Shown: piece by piece, positions 53,822 to 60,943 of the stretch
Layout of the letters: every line of letters starts with the position of its first letter
Position numbering within the stretch: position 1 is the first letter of the stretch
Assembly: GCA_965656875.1 (NCBI GenBank)
Contig: CBFHMJ010000003.1
Location: 186,001 to 250,000 of the forward strand
DNA length: 64,000 nucleotides
Source: CBFHMJ01 sp965656875
GTDB lineage: Bacteria > Pseudomonadota > Gammaproteobacteria > Enterobacterales > Alteromonadaceae
Direction: 5' to 3'
The notes under the pieces: model-generated
What the model saw: the letters and a program-made list of their open reading frames with translations, nothing else
What the model was told of the DNA's origin: nothing
Databases searched by the model: none
Position numbers and translations under genes: made by a program

Positions 53822-53863
53822 GCCAGATGTAATGCGAGGTAGATCAAATACATTACATCAGGC
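53822..53863. repeat. Inverted repeat upstream of the chemoreceptor gene
   Basis: 13-nt arms GCCAGATGTAATG/CATTACATCAGGC, paired except for one A-A mismatch, around a 16-nt spacer. It lies 50-91 bp upstream of the chemoreceptor start; a hairpin or operator is possible. Confidence 0.6.
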
Positions 53864-54331
53864 AACGCTTTTTCATCGTCACTAATGTCTATTCGCAATA
53901 TCGATAGTTTATCCATTATGTATAAATTTTATTAAATAATGGTGAATAAACTCGCTCTTATCAAATCGCGAAACTGGCCGTTTTACCAATGCATTTATAT
54001 TGATGTATGGGGAAAGTACCTAAAAAATCAGGCAATGACAAGGGGTTTTAATCAAAAAGGGGACTTGCTGTTATGTAAAAAATATATTACTGCCGCTGAG
54101 GATTGTTGCTTAACACTTTTTCCTGAATAAATTACAAAAACTCATATATAGAGCAATCGTATATTAGCATTATTAAAAATTTAGATTAGGTGATTAAAAA
54201 GTATTCTCAAGGGGGGCTTTTGTAAAGCAAGGTAAATTTTATATTTTAGTAAGTGGTATGTTTTTAATTTTGAGGAAAATCATTGTAGAAATTAGTGAAT
54301 TTTAAATTATGTGATTCGGACCAGGTGGATA

Positions 54332-54397
54332 ATGTTTGATGAATTGTTTTTTAATATGAATAAATTGATATACATAGCTTTGGCGCTAAATAAATAA
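54332..54397 (+). CDS. Possible 21-residue peptide (doubtful)
   Basis: ATG preceded by AGGTGG at 4 bp. The 21 residues end in a short hydrophobic stretch (LIYIALALNK). No homology can be judged at this length, and in an AT-rich spacer it may be chance. Confidence 0.15.
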   Translation: MFDELFFNMNKLIYIALALNK

Positions 54398-55191
54398 TAA
54401 AACATGGTTTTATGAGTGTATGTATTTAACTTGTTGAATATTAAGAGTATATAGTTGCGTTTTGTTTGGTTGTTTATTAAATATACCTTATTTTTGCAGT
54501 GTATTATATAAGGTAAATAATTAACTGATATAAGGTATTAAAGTATATATATCTATATTTAAAACAGCTCTATGTACTTATAAATAATGGAAGTTCTATA
54601 AATTAGCTAACAAATAAATTATGGAAAAAGATTGAATTTATCAGAGGTTTTTCATTTTTAAATAATTAAAAAATAAAAGATGTAGGAAGAATTTGGTTGT
54701 TTAGCAAGGAAAAATATTATTATCAGGTTATTTTTTGATAAATGGCATCTTTCTTAGAAGTTTATGTTTTTCAAGGTAAAAATGTTAGTTAATCTCAGAA
54801 GTAACAGATAAATATAGTTATTTTTTTATAAACATTCAGTTTTTATATGGCAATCTGTACCCTTAAATGATATGTTTTTGTGCGAGTTCCTCATAAAGGT
54901 CTCGACACTTTTTAAAACGGTACCTTTCCTTCCCATTTCCCTGAATGGATACCTGAAAAAAGTAAAAATCGGTAATTTCTTTATATTAATGAATTTAACC
55001 TTTTTGCGGTAAAAGCATCTTTAATAATTTGTAAAATTTAGTAAGATGTTACTCGTCTTTTAATAGAAGTTTTTATCAATGAATAACTATCTATTTTTGG
55101 CCTGGTCAAATTGATGAAATGATTTGGTGTTGGTTCAGGTTATTTCTACAGTCAAATCAGGAAATTATAGTTACTTGATTCAGTGAGTATG

Positions 55192-55203
55192 TTGATTAAT
55201 CAA
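55192..55203. promoter_or_regulatory. Palindrome upstream of hoxX
   Basis: TTGATTAATCAA is a perfect 12-bp palindrome 67 bp before the hoxX start. It shares the TTGAT/ATCAA half-sites of FNR boxes but with a 2-bp instead of 4-bp spacer, so it is not a standard FNR site. Confidence 0.3.
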
Positions 55204-55270
55204 AGAGAAACGCATGAGCATTTATAACAATTAATGCGCTGCAAAATCTGAAGACAGTTTGGAGAATGAG

Positions 55271-57028
55271 ATGAAGATATTACTTTTAGTAACAGCCTAT
55301 AACGGGTTTACCCAGCGAGTACATTCTGAATTGGTTGCGTTGGGACACGATACTTCCGTTGAACTGGCGTTGAACGAAAAAGTGATGTTCGAAGCGGTTG
55401 AAATGTTCCAACCTGATTTAATTTTGTGTCCTTTCCTTAAACAAAGAATTCCAAAAGAAATTTGGGAAAAGCATCTGTGCTTAATTCTTCACCCAGGTAT
55501 ACGTGGTGATAAAGGTCCTTCATCACTGGACTGGGCAATTCAAAATCAGGAAGACGAATGGGGCGTTGTCCTGATTGAGGCTGATGAAGTGTTTGATGCA
55601 GGAGCTGTGTGGGGTTACGCTGAATTTAAAATGCGTGAGGCACGTAAAGCTAGTATCTATCGTCATGAAGTGACAGAAATGGGTACTCATTTGATTCTTG
55701 AAACCGTCATGAACCTTGAAAACGGTATGAGAACGCCTGAGAACATTGATGAAGCTGATGAAGAAATTCGAGGTGTATCACGTCCTCTTATGACACAGGC
55801 CGATCGTAAGATTGACTGGGAAAAAGATACAACAGACGAAATTTTCACAAGAATACATGCCGCAGATAGTTTCCCTGGGGTACTTGATACAATTGATGGT
55901 AAACAGTATTTCCTTTACAACCCTCATATCGAAGGTAAGTTGAAAGGTAAGCCAGGTGAAGTAATTGCTCATCGTAATGGCGCCATCTGTATTGCTACTA
56001 AAGATAAAGCTATCTGGATTTCTCACCTGAAGCGCAAAGCGCACGAAGGTAAACGTTTCTTCAAACTACCAGCAACTCAGGTTCTTGGTGAAGAGTTTAT
56101 GAAGAACATCCCGGAAGATCCACTTCCACTACTGTATATGGATGATGAAGAAACATTTGCGGAAATCTGGTACAAAGAGGTTAATGAAATCGGTTATCTG
56201 GGTTTCAACTTCTACAACGGTGCAATGAGTACTGAACAGTGTCATCGTTTGAATCAGGCTTTCCTTGCAGCTCGTAAGCGCGATACAAAAGTTATTGTTC
56301 TGGAAGGTGGAGTTGATTTCTTCTCGAATGGTATTCATTTGAATACTATTGAAGCTGCTGAAAATCCAGCCCGTGAATCATGGCGTAATATCAACGCGAT
56401 GAATGATCTTATCTTCAGTATTCTTACTACAGAAAGTCATATTACCATTGCTGATGTTTGGGGTAATGCTGGTGCAGGTGGCGTTATTCTTGCGCTTGCT
56501 TGTGACAAAGTGTTTGCTCGTTCAGGTGTTGTACTCAATCCGCACTATAAAACAATGGGTCTTTATGGTTCTGAATTCTGGACTTACCTGTTACCAAAAC
56601 GTTTGGGTCAGAAACGTTCAACAGAACTAACAGAAAGTTGTTACCCAGTTGGTGCTCATCAGGCTAAAACGATGGGTCTTATTGATGAAGTAATTCCAGG
56701 TAATATCTTCCAGTATCACGGTATTACTAAAATGATGATTGAAGAGATTGCTCATAGTTCTGAAATGAAGCATCTACTTCAAAAGAAACGTCATCGTCTT
56801 GCTAATGGTAAGGTTGATCTGTTGAAGAAACACCGTGATGAAGAACTTGAAGAAATGATTGAAAACTTCTTTGGTGAAAATCAACAGTATCACCAGGCTC
56901 GTTATAACTTTGTGTATAAAGTTGCGCCTAGTGAAACGCCTCATTATCTGGCTATCCATCGCCAGACAGAGGAAGAAATTGAAGAAGCAGCTCGTCTTGC
57001 TGAAGAAAAAGCTAAAGAATCTGCATAA
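55271..57028 (+). CDS. hoxX: HoxX-like protein (formyltransferase/enoyl-CoA-hydratase fusion)
   Basis: 585 residues from ATG 55271 with GGAG at 55261-55264; the TTG at 55259 overlaps that site and is rejected. The N-terminal half is a formyltransferase-like domain (ILCPFLKQRIPKEIW, LILHPGIRGDKGPSSLDWAI, EVFDAGAVWGYAEF); the C-terminal half is crotonase-like (NGIHLNTIEAAENPARESWR, GNAGAGGVILALACDKVFAR, VVLNPHYKTMGLYGSEFWTY). HoxX makes CO from a formyl group of formyl-tetrahydrofolate, via formyl-CoA, for the [NiFe]-hydrogenase active site under oxic conditions. No hydrogenase or hyp gene is in the window, so it may serve a distant cluster or do something else. Confidence 0.88.
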   Translation: MKILLLVTAYNGFTQRVHSELVALGHDTSVELALNEKVMFEAVEMFQPDLILCPFLKQRIPKEIWEKHLCLILHPGIRGDKGPSSLDWAIQNQEDEWGVVLIEADEVFDAGAVWGYAEFKMREARKASIYRHEVTEMGTHLILETVMNLENGMRTPENIDEADEEIRGVSRPLMTQADRKIDWEKDTTDEIFTRIHAADSFPGVLDTIDGKQYFLYNPHIEGKLKGKPGEVIAHRNGAICIATKDKAIWISHLKRKAHEGKRFFKLPATQVLGEEFMKNIPEDPLPLLYMDDEETFAEIWYKEVNEIGYLGFNFYNGAMSTEQCHRLNQAFLAARKRDTKVIVLEGGVDFFSNGIHLNTIEAAENPARESWRNINAMNDLIFSILTTESHITIADVWGNAGAGGVILALACDKVFARSGVVLNPHYKTMGLYGSEFWTYLLPKRLGQKRSTELTESCYPVGAHQAKTMGLIDEVIPGNIFQYHGITKMMIEEIAHSSEMKHLLQKKRHRLANGKVDLLKKHRDEELEEMIENFFGENQQYHQARYNFVYKVAPSETPHYLAIHRQTEEEIEEAARLAEEKAKESA

Positions 57029-57110
57029 TTTTCTTCGGAAGAACAGAGGTTTGTTGAGCTTTGATTGTGATTTCTGAAATTCACTTCCGAAGCTTTATAA
57101 ACGCGGATAC

Positions 57111-57138
57111 AAGCCCACTCATTTGAGTGGGCTTTTCT
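57111..57138 (+). terminator. Rho-independent terminator of hoxX
   Basis: AAGCCCACTC/GAGTGGGCTT stem with ATTT loop, followed by TTCTTTTTT. Confidence 0.92.
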
Positions 57139-57331
57139 TTTTTAACGTCATTAATCCAGAATCTACCCACGACTCAAAAACTGACATGGGGTATACTCAG
57201 CGGTAATTTCATTTTTCTAACGTAAAAACAGGTCAGTTCATCGTATTATTTTGCTGTCAGATTTTTTTGATAGTGTCTTTCAGCACTATCGTGAGTAAAT
57301 TGGAAATCGTTGTTTTTAAAGGAGAAGCAAA
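57139..57331. other. Spacer between the hoxX terminator and the Bax-like gene
   Basis: The whole hoxX-to-bax gap is 303 bp, and about 190 bp remain after the terminator. It presumably carries the promoter of the Bax-like gene. No further feature recognised. Confidence 0.35.
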
Positions 57332-58171
57332 TTGATTAGACGCTATTTAATTAGTCGTGTGGTTAGAGTGCTGGCAACTATTGTTGTCGGGTATGCGCTT
57401 GCTTATCCGTTTTTATATCAATGGTATAATCCGCCAGTGACAGTTCAGATTGAAGAACCTCCGGTACAGGCTCCCATACCAGAACCAGAGCCTGTCATTG
57501 AAGTCTCACCAGAAGTTCCAGATTTTTCGTCCATCGTTGATGTCCATGAGAAAAAAAGTCGATTTTTTAACTTTTTGAAACCTTATATCAGAATTGAAAA
57601 TCAACGTCTGGCAAAACAACGGAAGATTTTGAAGTCTATCTCAGCATCATATGAAGAAAATCCAATTCTAACTGACAAAAATCAAAGAATTGTGCAGGAA
57701 TTTTGTCGAGAATACCGCGTCAAACGCTGTGAAATGGATGGAAAAACGCTTTCTCAGTTGCTGGAACGAGTTGATGGATTACCTGAATCGCTTGTATTGA
57801 TGCAAGCTGCAAATGAATCTGCATGGGGTACATCTCGATTTGCTCGTTTAGGCCTTAATTACTTTGGTCAATGGTGTTACAGCAAAGGTTGCGGCATTGT
57901 GCCGCTCAATCGTGATGAAGGTTACTCTCATGAGGTTGCAAAGTTTTCTTCAGTGGGAGGTAGTGTAAAAAGTTATTTTAAAAATATAAACACAAACCCT
58001 GCCTATAAATCATTACGAGAGATTCGTTCTCAACTCCGAGAATCAAATCTTGGGTTGCGATCCGATATCATGGTAAATGGTTTGACAATGTATTCAGAGC
58101 GTGGAATGGATTACGTGATGGATATATCAAATATGATTCGAATTAACCGGAAATATATTAGCGAGGAATAA
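57332..58171 (+). CDS. Bax-like protein, N-acetylglucosaminidase domain
   Basis: 279 residues from TTG 57332 with GGAG at 57321-57324. An N-terminal membrane anchor (VVRVLATIVVGYALAYPFLY) is followed by a Pro/Glu-rich linker and the glucosaminidase-type domain (about 140-279): LVLMQAANESAWGTSRFARL, with the likely catalytic Glu, and NYFGQWCYSKGCGIVPLNR. This pattern is that of E. coli Bax, a predicted peptidoglycan hydrolase. Acts on the periplasmic side of the inner membrane. Overlaps the DUF2987 gene by one base. Confidence 0.87.
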   Translation: MIRRYLISRVVRVLATIVVGYALAYPFLYQWYNPPVTVQIEEPPVQAPIPEPEPVIEVSPEVPDFSSIVDVHEKKSRFFNFLKPYIRIENQRLAKQRKILKSISASYEENPILTDKNQRIVQEFCREYRVKRCEMDGKTLSQLLERVDGLPESLVLMQAANESAWGTSRFARLGLNYFGQWCYSKGCGIVPLNRDEGYSHEVAKFSSVGGSVKSYFKNINTNPAYKSLREIRSQLRESNLGLRSDIMVNGLTMYSERGMDYVMDISNMIRINRKYISEE

Positions 58172-58812
58172 TGAAAAAATTAGCGACATTGCTAATGCTT
58201 GCCAGTCTTTCTGCTGGTGCAACAGAATTTGCAACAATGGGTTACGATGGTTTTTATGATCGATTGGAAGTGATGAATAAAAAGGAGTTTGATGCAGTTA
58301 CTATCCAATTCTCGCTGGTAAAGAGCAACAACGATGATTGTGGTATCAAAGATGCCTATCTCACCACAGAAGAAATCCGTACGCCGGTAAAATTTAATAA
58401 TTCGGGCGTGATTGACCTTCCTTACAATAAACATCTCGATAAGCAAAAAGCTAAGTTAATTGTTGAATCCGAATCTGTTTGTACTTTAAGTATGAGGATT
58501 CAGGCTGAAGATGCAGACAAGCTTCAATTTTCTCAACAAGAACTTGTTGGCATGCATCATCAATTCAATGAAATGCTTGATGAGCTATCAGGTACGATTA
58601 TTTCATGGTTCACCCCCGATGTGTCCGGTCTGATTTTTGATTTTGGTTCTATTGAAACGGCGGAAGAAAACCGAGAAGTAATTAACCGTCAGATGTCAGT
58701 ACATTGCGAAGCATCGCGATGCTTTATCTTCCGAAAAGATCTCGATGAAATGCAGAGTGATTTAACATTGGCGACAAAGCCTGATGTCATATTACCGTGG
58801 ATTCTACGTTAG
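58171..58812 (+). CDS. DUF2987 family periplasmic protein
   Basis: 213 residues with a short signal peptide (MKKLATLLMLASLSAGA). The mature protein (TMGYDGFYDRLEVMNKKEFD, AVTIQFSLVKSNNDDCGIKD, LPYNKHLDKQKAKLIVESES) fits DUF2987, a family of unknown function often next to bax-like genes in marine gammaproteobacteria. Coupled to the Bax-like gene through a TAATG overlap, so a role in cell-wall remodelling is a fair inference. Two Cys pairs may form disulfides. Confidence 0.82.
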   Translation: MKKLATLLMLASLSAGATEFATMGYDGFYDRLEVMNKKEFDAVTIQFSLVKSNNDDCGIKDAYLTTEEIRTPVKFNNSGVIDLPYNKHLDKQKAKLIVESESVCTLSMRIQAEDADKLQFSQQELVGMHHQFNEMLDELSGTIISWFTPDVSGLIFDFGSIETAEENREVINRQMSVHCEASRCFIFRKDLDEMQSDLTLATKPDVILPWILR

Positions 58813-58878
58813 ATTCTGGTTATACCATGTCAGATTGGGTCCTAAGTTGAATTGTAACGTTGAGATGGGAATTAGATT

Positions 58879-59478
58879 ATGCCGGTTGAGCAAGTAACAA
58901 CGCATTATTTACGTATACACAGAGACAATTTTAATGAACTGGTCGTCGGCACTCCTGAAGATGTAACGTTAGTCGAGATGGAAGAGCCGTCGGTTGAATT
59001 GGCTCAGTTTTTGTTTGTTTCAGTCGGCACGCCCTGGCGTTGGTTTAGTCGTTTAAACTGGCATTGGGAGCAATGGGAAGCACATTTAAAGCAAACGTCA
59101 ATACGCACATGGGTCGTATGGTACAAAGGGGCTGTCGCGGGATATTTTGAATTGAATATACCTGCATGGTCAAATGCAGAAGATCAGGACGTTGAAGTCA
59201 ACTTTATCGGTTTATTACCTCAGTTTACGGGAAAAGGATTAGGTAAATGGTTGGTTTCTTCTGCTATTAGCCTGGGATTTGATTCAGGAGCCAGTTCAGT
59301 CTGGTTGCATACATGTTCTAATGATCATCCGAATGCGCTGAATAACTATTTAAAGTGTGGTTTTACTCTGGAAAAGAGCGAAGTTGTTGAAGAATCGATA
59401 CCAGATTTGGATTCTCAGGCCTGGTCTTCACCTGAATTTCATCGTTCAAGGCTGCTTAAATTCTATCCAACTTGTTGA
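58879..59478 (+). CDS. GNAT family acetyltransferase
   Basis: 199 residues. The acetyl-CoA-binding motif is VNFIGLLPQFTGKGLGKWLV followed by SSAISLGFDSGASSVWLHTC, and SNDHPNALNNYLKCGFTLEK is the usual C-terminal part. WFSRLNWHWEQWEAHLKQ precedes the core. It transfers an acetyl group to an unknown amine. It starts 66 bp after the DUF2987 gene with GAGATGGGA upstream; the link to that pair is uncertain. Confidence 0.85.
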   Translation: MPVEQVTTHYLRIHRDNFNELVVGTPEDVTLVEMEEPSVELAQFLFVSVGTPWRWFSRLNWHWEQWEAHLKQTSIRTWVVWYKGAVAGYFELNIPAWSNAEDQDVEVNFIGLLPQFTGKGLGKWLVSSAISLGFDSGASSVWLHTCSNDHPNALNNYLKCGFTLEKSEVVEESIPDLDSQAWSSPEFHRSRLLKFYPTC

Positions 59479-59523
59479 TAGTCTTCAAAAATTCATTTTC
59501 TTTAAATAAATGTTTAAAACGGC

Positions 59524-59576
59524 TTGGTAGATTAATATTTATTTATTAAACTAGGTGCGGGTTACATGAAGTAACC
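59524..59576 (+). promoter_or_regulatory. Candidate promoter and leader hairpin of the small secreted protein gene
   Basis: TTGGTA (59524-59529), 17-bp spacer, TAAACT (59547-59552), each matching the consensus at 4 of 6. Just after the expected start of transcription lies a hairpin GGTTAC-ATGAA-GTAACC (59560-59576). An AAGGAG (59587-59592) without an ATG nearby lies further on. Confidence 0.35.
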
Positions 59577-59632
59577 TATCAGGGGGAAGGAGATAATTAG
59601 AATAAAAATCTGTACTTTACCCGGGGTTTAAG

Positions 59633-59779
59633 ATGAAACAATCATCTTCACGTGGTTTTAAGCTAACATCGGTGATGTTAGCGGTATTTATTATGGCCGT
59701 CTCAGTACTCTTCACTGATGCAAAGGCCGGGACAATTCAAGATCAAGCTGTTTTATCTGATGTAATTGCATGCAATTAA
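59633..59779 (+). CDS. 48-residue secreted miniprotein (novel)
   Basis: 48 residues. The N-terminus has basic residues (R7, K10) and a hydrophobic core (SVMLAVFIMAVSVLF), followed by a signal-peptidase-like site TDAKA/G. Cleavage after A32 would leave a 16-residue peptide, GTIQDQAVLSDVIACN, with Cys next to last. GGGG lies 6 bp before the start, a weak ribosome site. The gene has its own candidate promoter and is followed by a strong terminator, which favours a real gene. It could be a secreted peptide or a one-helix membrane toxin-like peptide; no family recognised. Confidence 0.55.
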   Translation: MKQSSSRGFKLTSVMLAVFIMAVSVLFTDAKAGTIQDQAVLSDVIACN

Positions 59780-59796
59780 ATCAGCACTTTTTGAAT

Positions 59797-59835
59797 AAAA
59801 AATGCCTCTTCATGGTTTGTGAAGAGGCATTTTTC
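59797..59835. terminator. Bidirectional terminator between the miniprotein gene and the YgjV-like gene
   Basis: AAAAAATGCCTCTTCA with TGAAGAGGCATTTTT, a 10-bp GC-bearing stem extended by A-T pairs, loop TGGTTTG, T tracts on both sides. Confidence 0.92.
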
Positions 59836-59865
59836 TTTTTAACTATTCATTAAATTCGCTTTTCT

Positions 59866-60138
59866 TTATTCACGAACTAATTCCTGATGTTGTTCTTCAT
59901 CGTTTGCTCGATTAGCCTGAACTTTGTTTACACCGGCACGAACAAGATAATAAGCATTAATAGCAATAAGGATAACGTTAGAAATCATCCCCTGAGCAAC
60001 ATCAATATGTGTGTAATATATACCTAACAGAAAACATCCAATTAAGGTATATATTCTAAGCATTAATAAGTCTTTAACAAAAAACGCAGACATACAAATT
60101 GCAAGACCAATCCAGCTAATTACCTCATATATAGACAT
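59866..60138 (-). CDS. YgjV-like small inner-membrane protein
   Basis: 90 residues with two or three membrane helices: EVISWIGLAICMSAFFVKD, LRIYTLIGCFLLGIYYTHI and ISNVILIAINAYYLVRAG, then a polar tail. The pattern fits the YgjV family (function unknown). It is convergent with the secreted miniprotein gene and shares its terminator. The start ATG 60138 has a weak ribosome site (GGAAAATATTCAA). A large inverted repeat lies about 90 bp upstream. Confidence 0.72.
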   Translation of the reverse strand: MSIYEVISWIGLAICMSAFFVKDLLMLRIYTLIGCFLLGIYYTHIDVAQGMISNVILIAINAYYLVRAGVNKVQANRANDEEQHQELVRE

Positions 60139-60593
60139 TTGAATATTTTCCAGTTAAAAAAGTACTAAGAGTGAACAGGTGGGAATTATTCATTTTTAGA
60201 GTTCTTTCTTCAAACTAGTTTTTTAGCGAATTATTCATTAGAAAAACTAATGAATAATTCATTTCACGTAAAATTGAGTTAAGGTTATCAATGGCGTGCT
60301 GTTCAGTCTTCAGTTAAAAGAAAGTTCTTGGGTGAATAACTGATTAAAAAGGTACAGTTATGGTTGAGAAATGTTTGTTAAAACATAGGGTTAATAGTCA
60401 ATATGCCTTCAGGCACCCGGCGAAAATAAAACATAGAAAGTGTATGGTTATTCAATCGCATGGATAGTTGATAATTTGTGTCGATTTACAGGTGAATTTT
60501 CCCAGGAAGAAATTATTCCTGCTGTTAAAAAACAGTTTAAGTTTTCATTGTAATAGCCGATACATGAGAATAACCAACTATAGGAGGTATCTC
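60139..60593. promoter_or_regulatory. Spacer between the YgjV-like gene and the 59-residue protein gene
   Basis: 455 bp, AT-rich, holding divergent promoters. Its main feature is the perfect 14-bp inverted repeat at 60228-60260 plus related AATTATTCATT copies. The open frame running in from 60468 is only an upstream extension of the following small gene. Confidence 0.4.
60228..60260. repeat. Perfect 14-bp inverted repeat
   Basis: GAATTATTCATTAG, loop AAAAA, CTAATGAATAATTC. A further GAATTATTCATT lies at 60183-60194 and AATAATTCATTT follows the right arm. No T tract on either side, so it is not a simple terminator. Confidence 0.8.
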
Positions 60594-60773
60594 ATGAAAA
60601 ATGATGATCCTGAGTTCTATCCTGACCCACTTTCTGAACTACTTGAACATGAGTTTAAGCAGGAAGAACATATGCTGGATGTAGTATTAGTTCACCAGGT
60701 GTTGGAGAACATCGCTACTGTAAAAGGCAGTATTGCAGAATTAAAAGATTGTATTCAACGAACAATTCATTAA
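60594..60773 (+). CDS. Small acidic protein of unknown function
   Basis: 59 residues from ATG 60594 with a perfect AGGAGG at 60582-60587; the longer frame to 60468 is rejected. Very acidic N-terminus (KNDDPEFYPDPLSELLEHEF) and helical remainder (HMLDVVLVHQVLENIATVKG, then SIAELKDCIQRTIH). No signal peptide. The strong ribosome site and the terminator that follows indicate a real, separately expressed gene. Function unknown; size and charge would suit an adaptor or anti-regulator. Confidence 0.75.
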   Translation: MKNDDPEFYPDPLSELLEHEFKQEEHMLDVVLVHQVLENIATVKGSIAELKDCIQRTIH

Positions 60774-60789
60774 TAAAGGCATCGAATAG

Positions 60790-60825
60790 AAAAGCTATTG
60801 TATATTTTTATGCAGTAGCTTTTTT
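60790..60825 (+). terminator. Rho-independent terminator of the small acidic protein gene
   Basis: AAAAGCTATTG with CAGTAGCTTTTTT (one G-U pair), 11-nt loop, T tract, 16 bp past the stop. Confidence 0.85.
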
Positions 60826-60943
60826 GTTGTTACAGGTTGGAAAACTGGTTCAGATCATCTTCGCAACTGATCGACATTTACTCGCAAATACTCATCGTCT
60901 ACACTGCCGATCATTAACTCTCTTCCATATAACTTATTAATTG

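Larger units (their letters stand above)
53773..55270. other. 1.5-kb AT-rich intergenic region
   Basis: No credible protein gene in about 1500 bp, exceptional in this dense window. It is very AT-rich except for a more GC-balanced patch at about 54845-54960. Visible items: an imperfect hairpin (53822-53863), three TATAAGGTA-type elements (54484-54538), a weak 21-codon frame with a ribosome-like site (54332-54397), and TTGATTAATCAA (55192-55203) before hoxX. The 63-codon frame at 53939-54130 has no ribosome site and I do not support it. Confidence 0.6.

Noticed and set aside
53939..54130. 63-codon open frame in the AT-rich spacer
   Set aside because: No ribosome site, no recognisable domain, and within a region of chance frames.
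55192..55203. FNR site upstream of hoxX
   Set aside because: The half-sites match but the spacer is 2 bp rather than 4, so it is recorded only as a palindrome.
60468..60593. 42-residue extension of the small acidic protein
   Set aside because: ATG 60594 has a perfect AGGAGG; the upstream part has unrelated basic composition.
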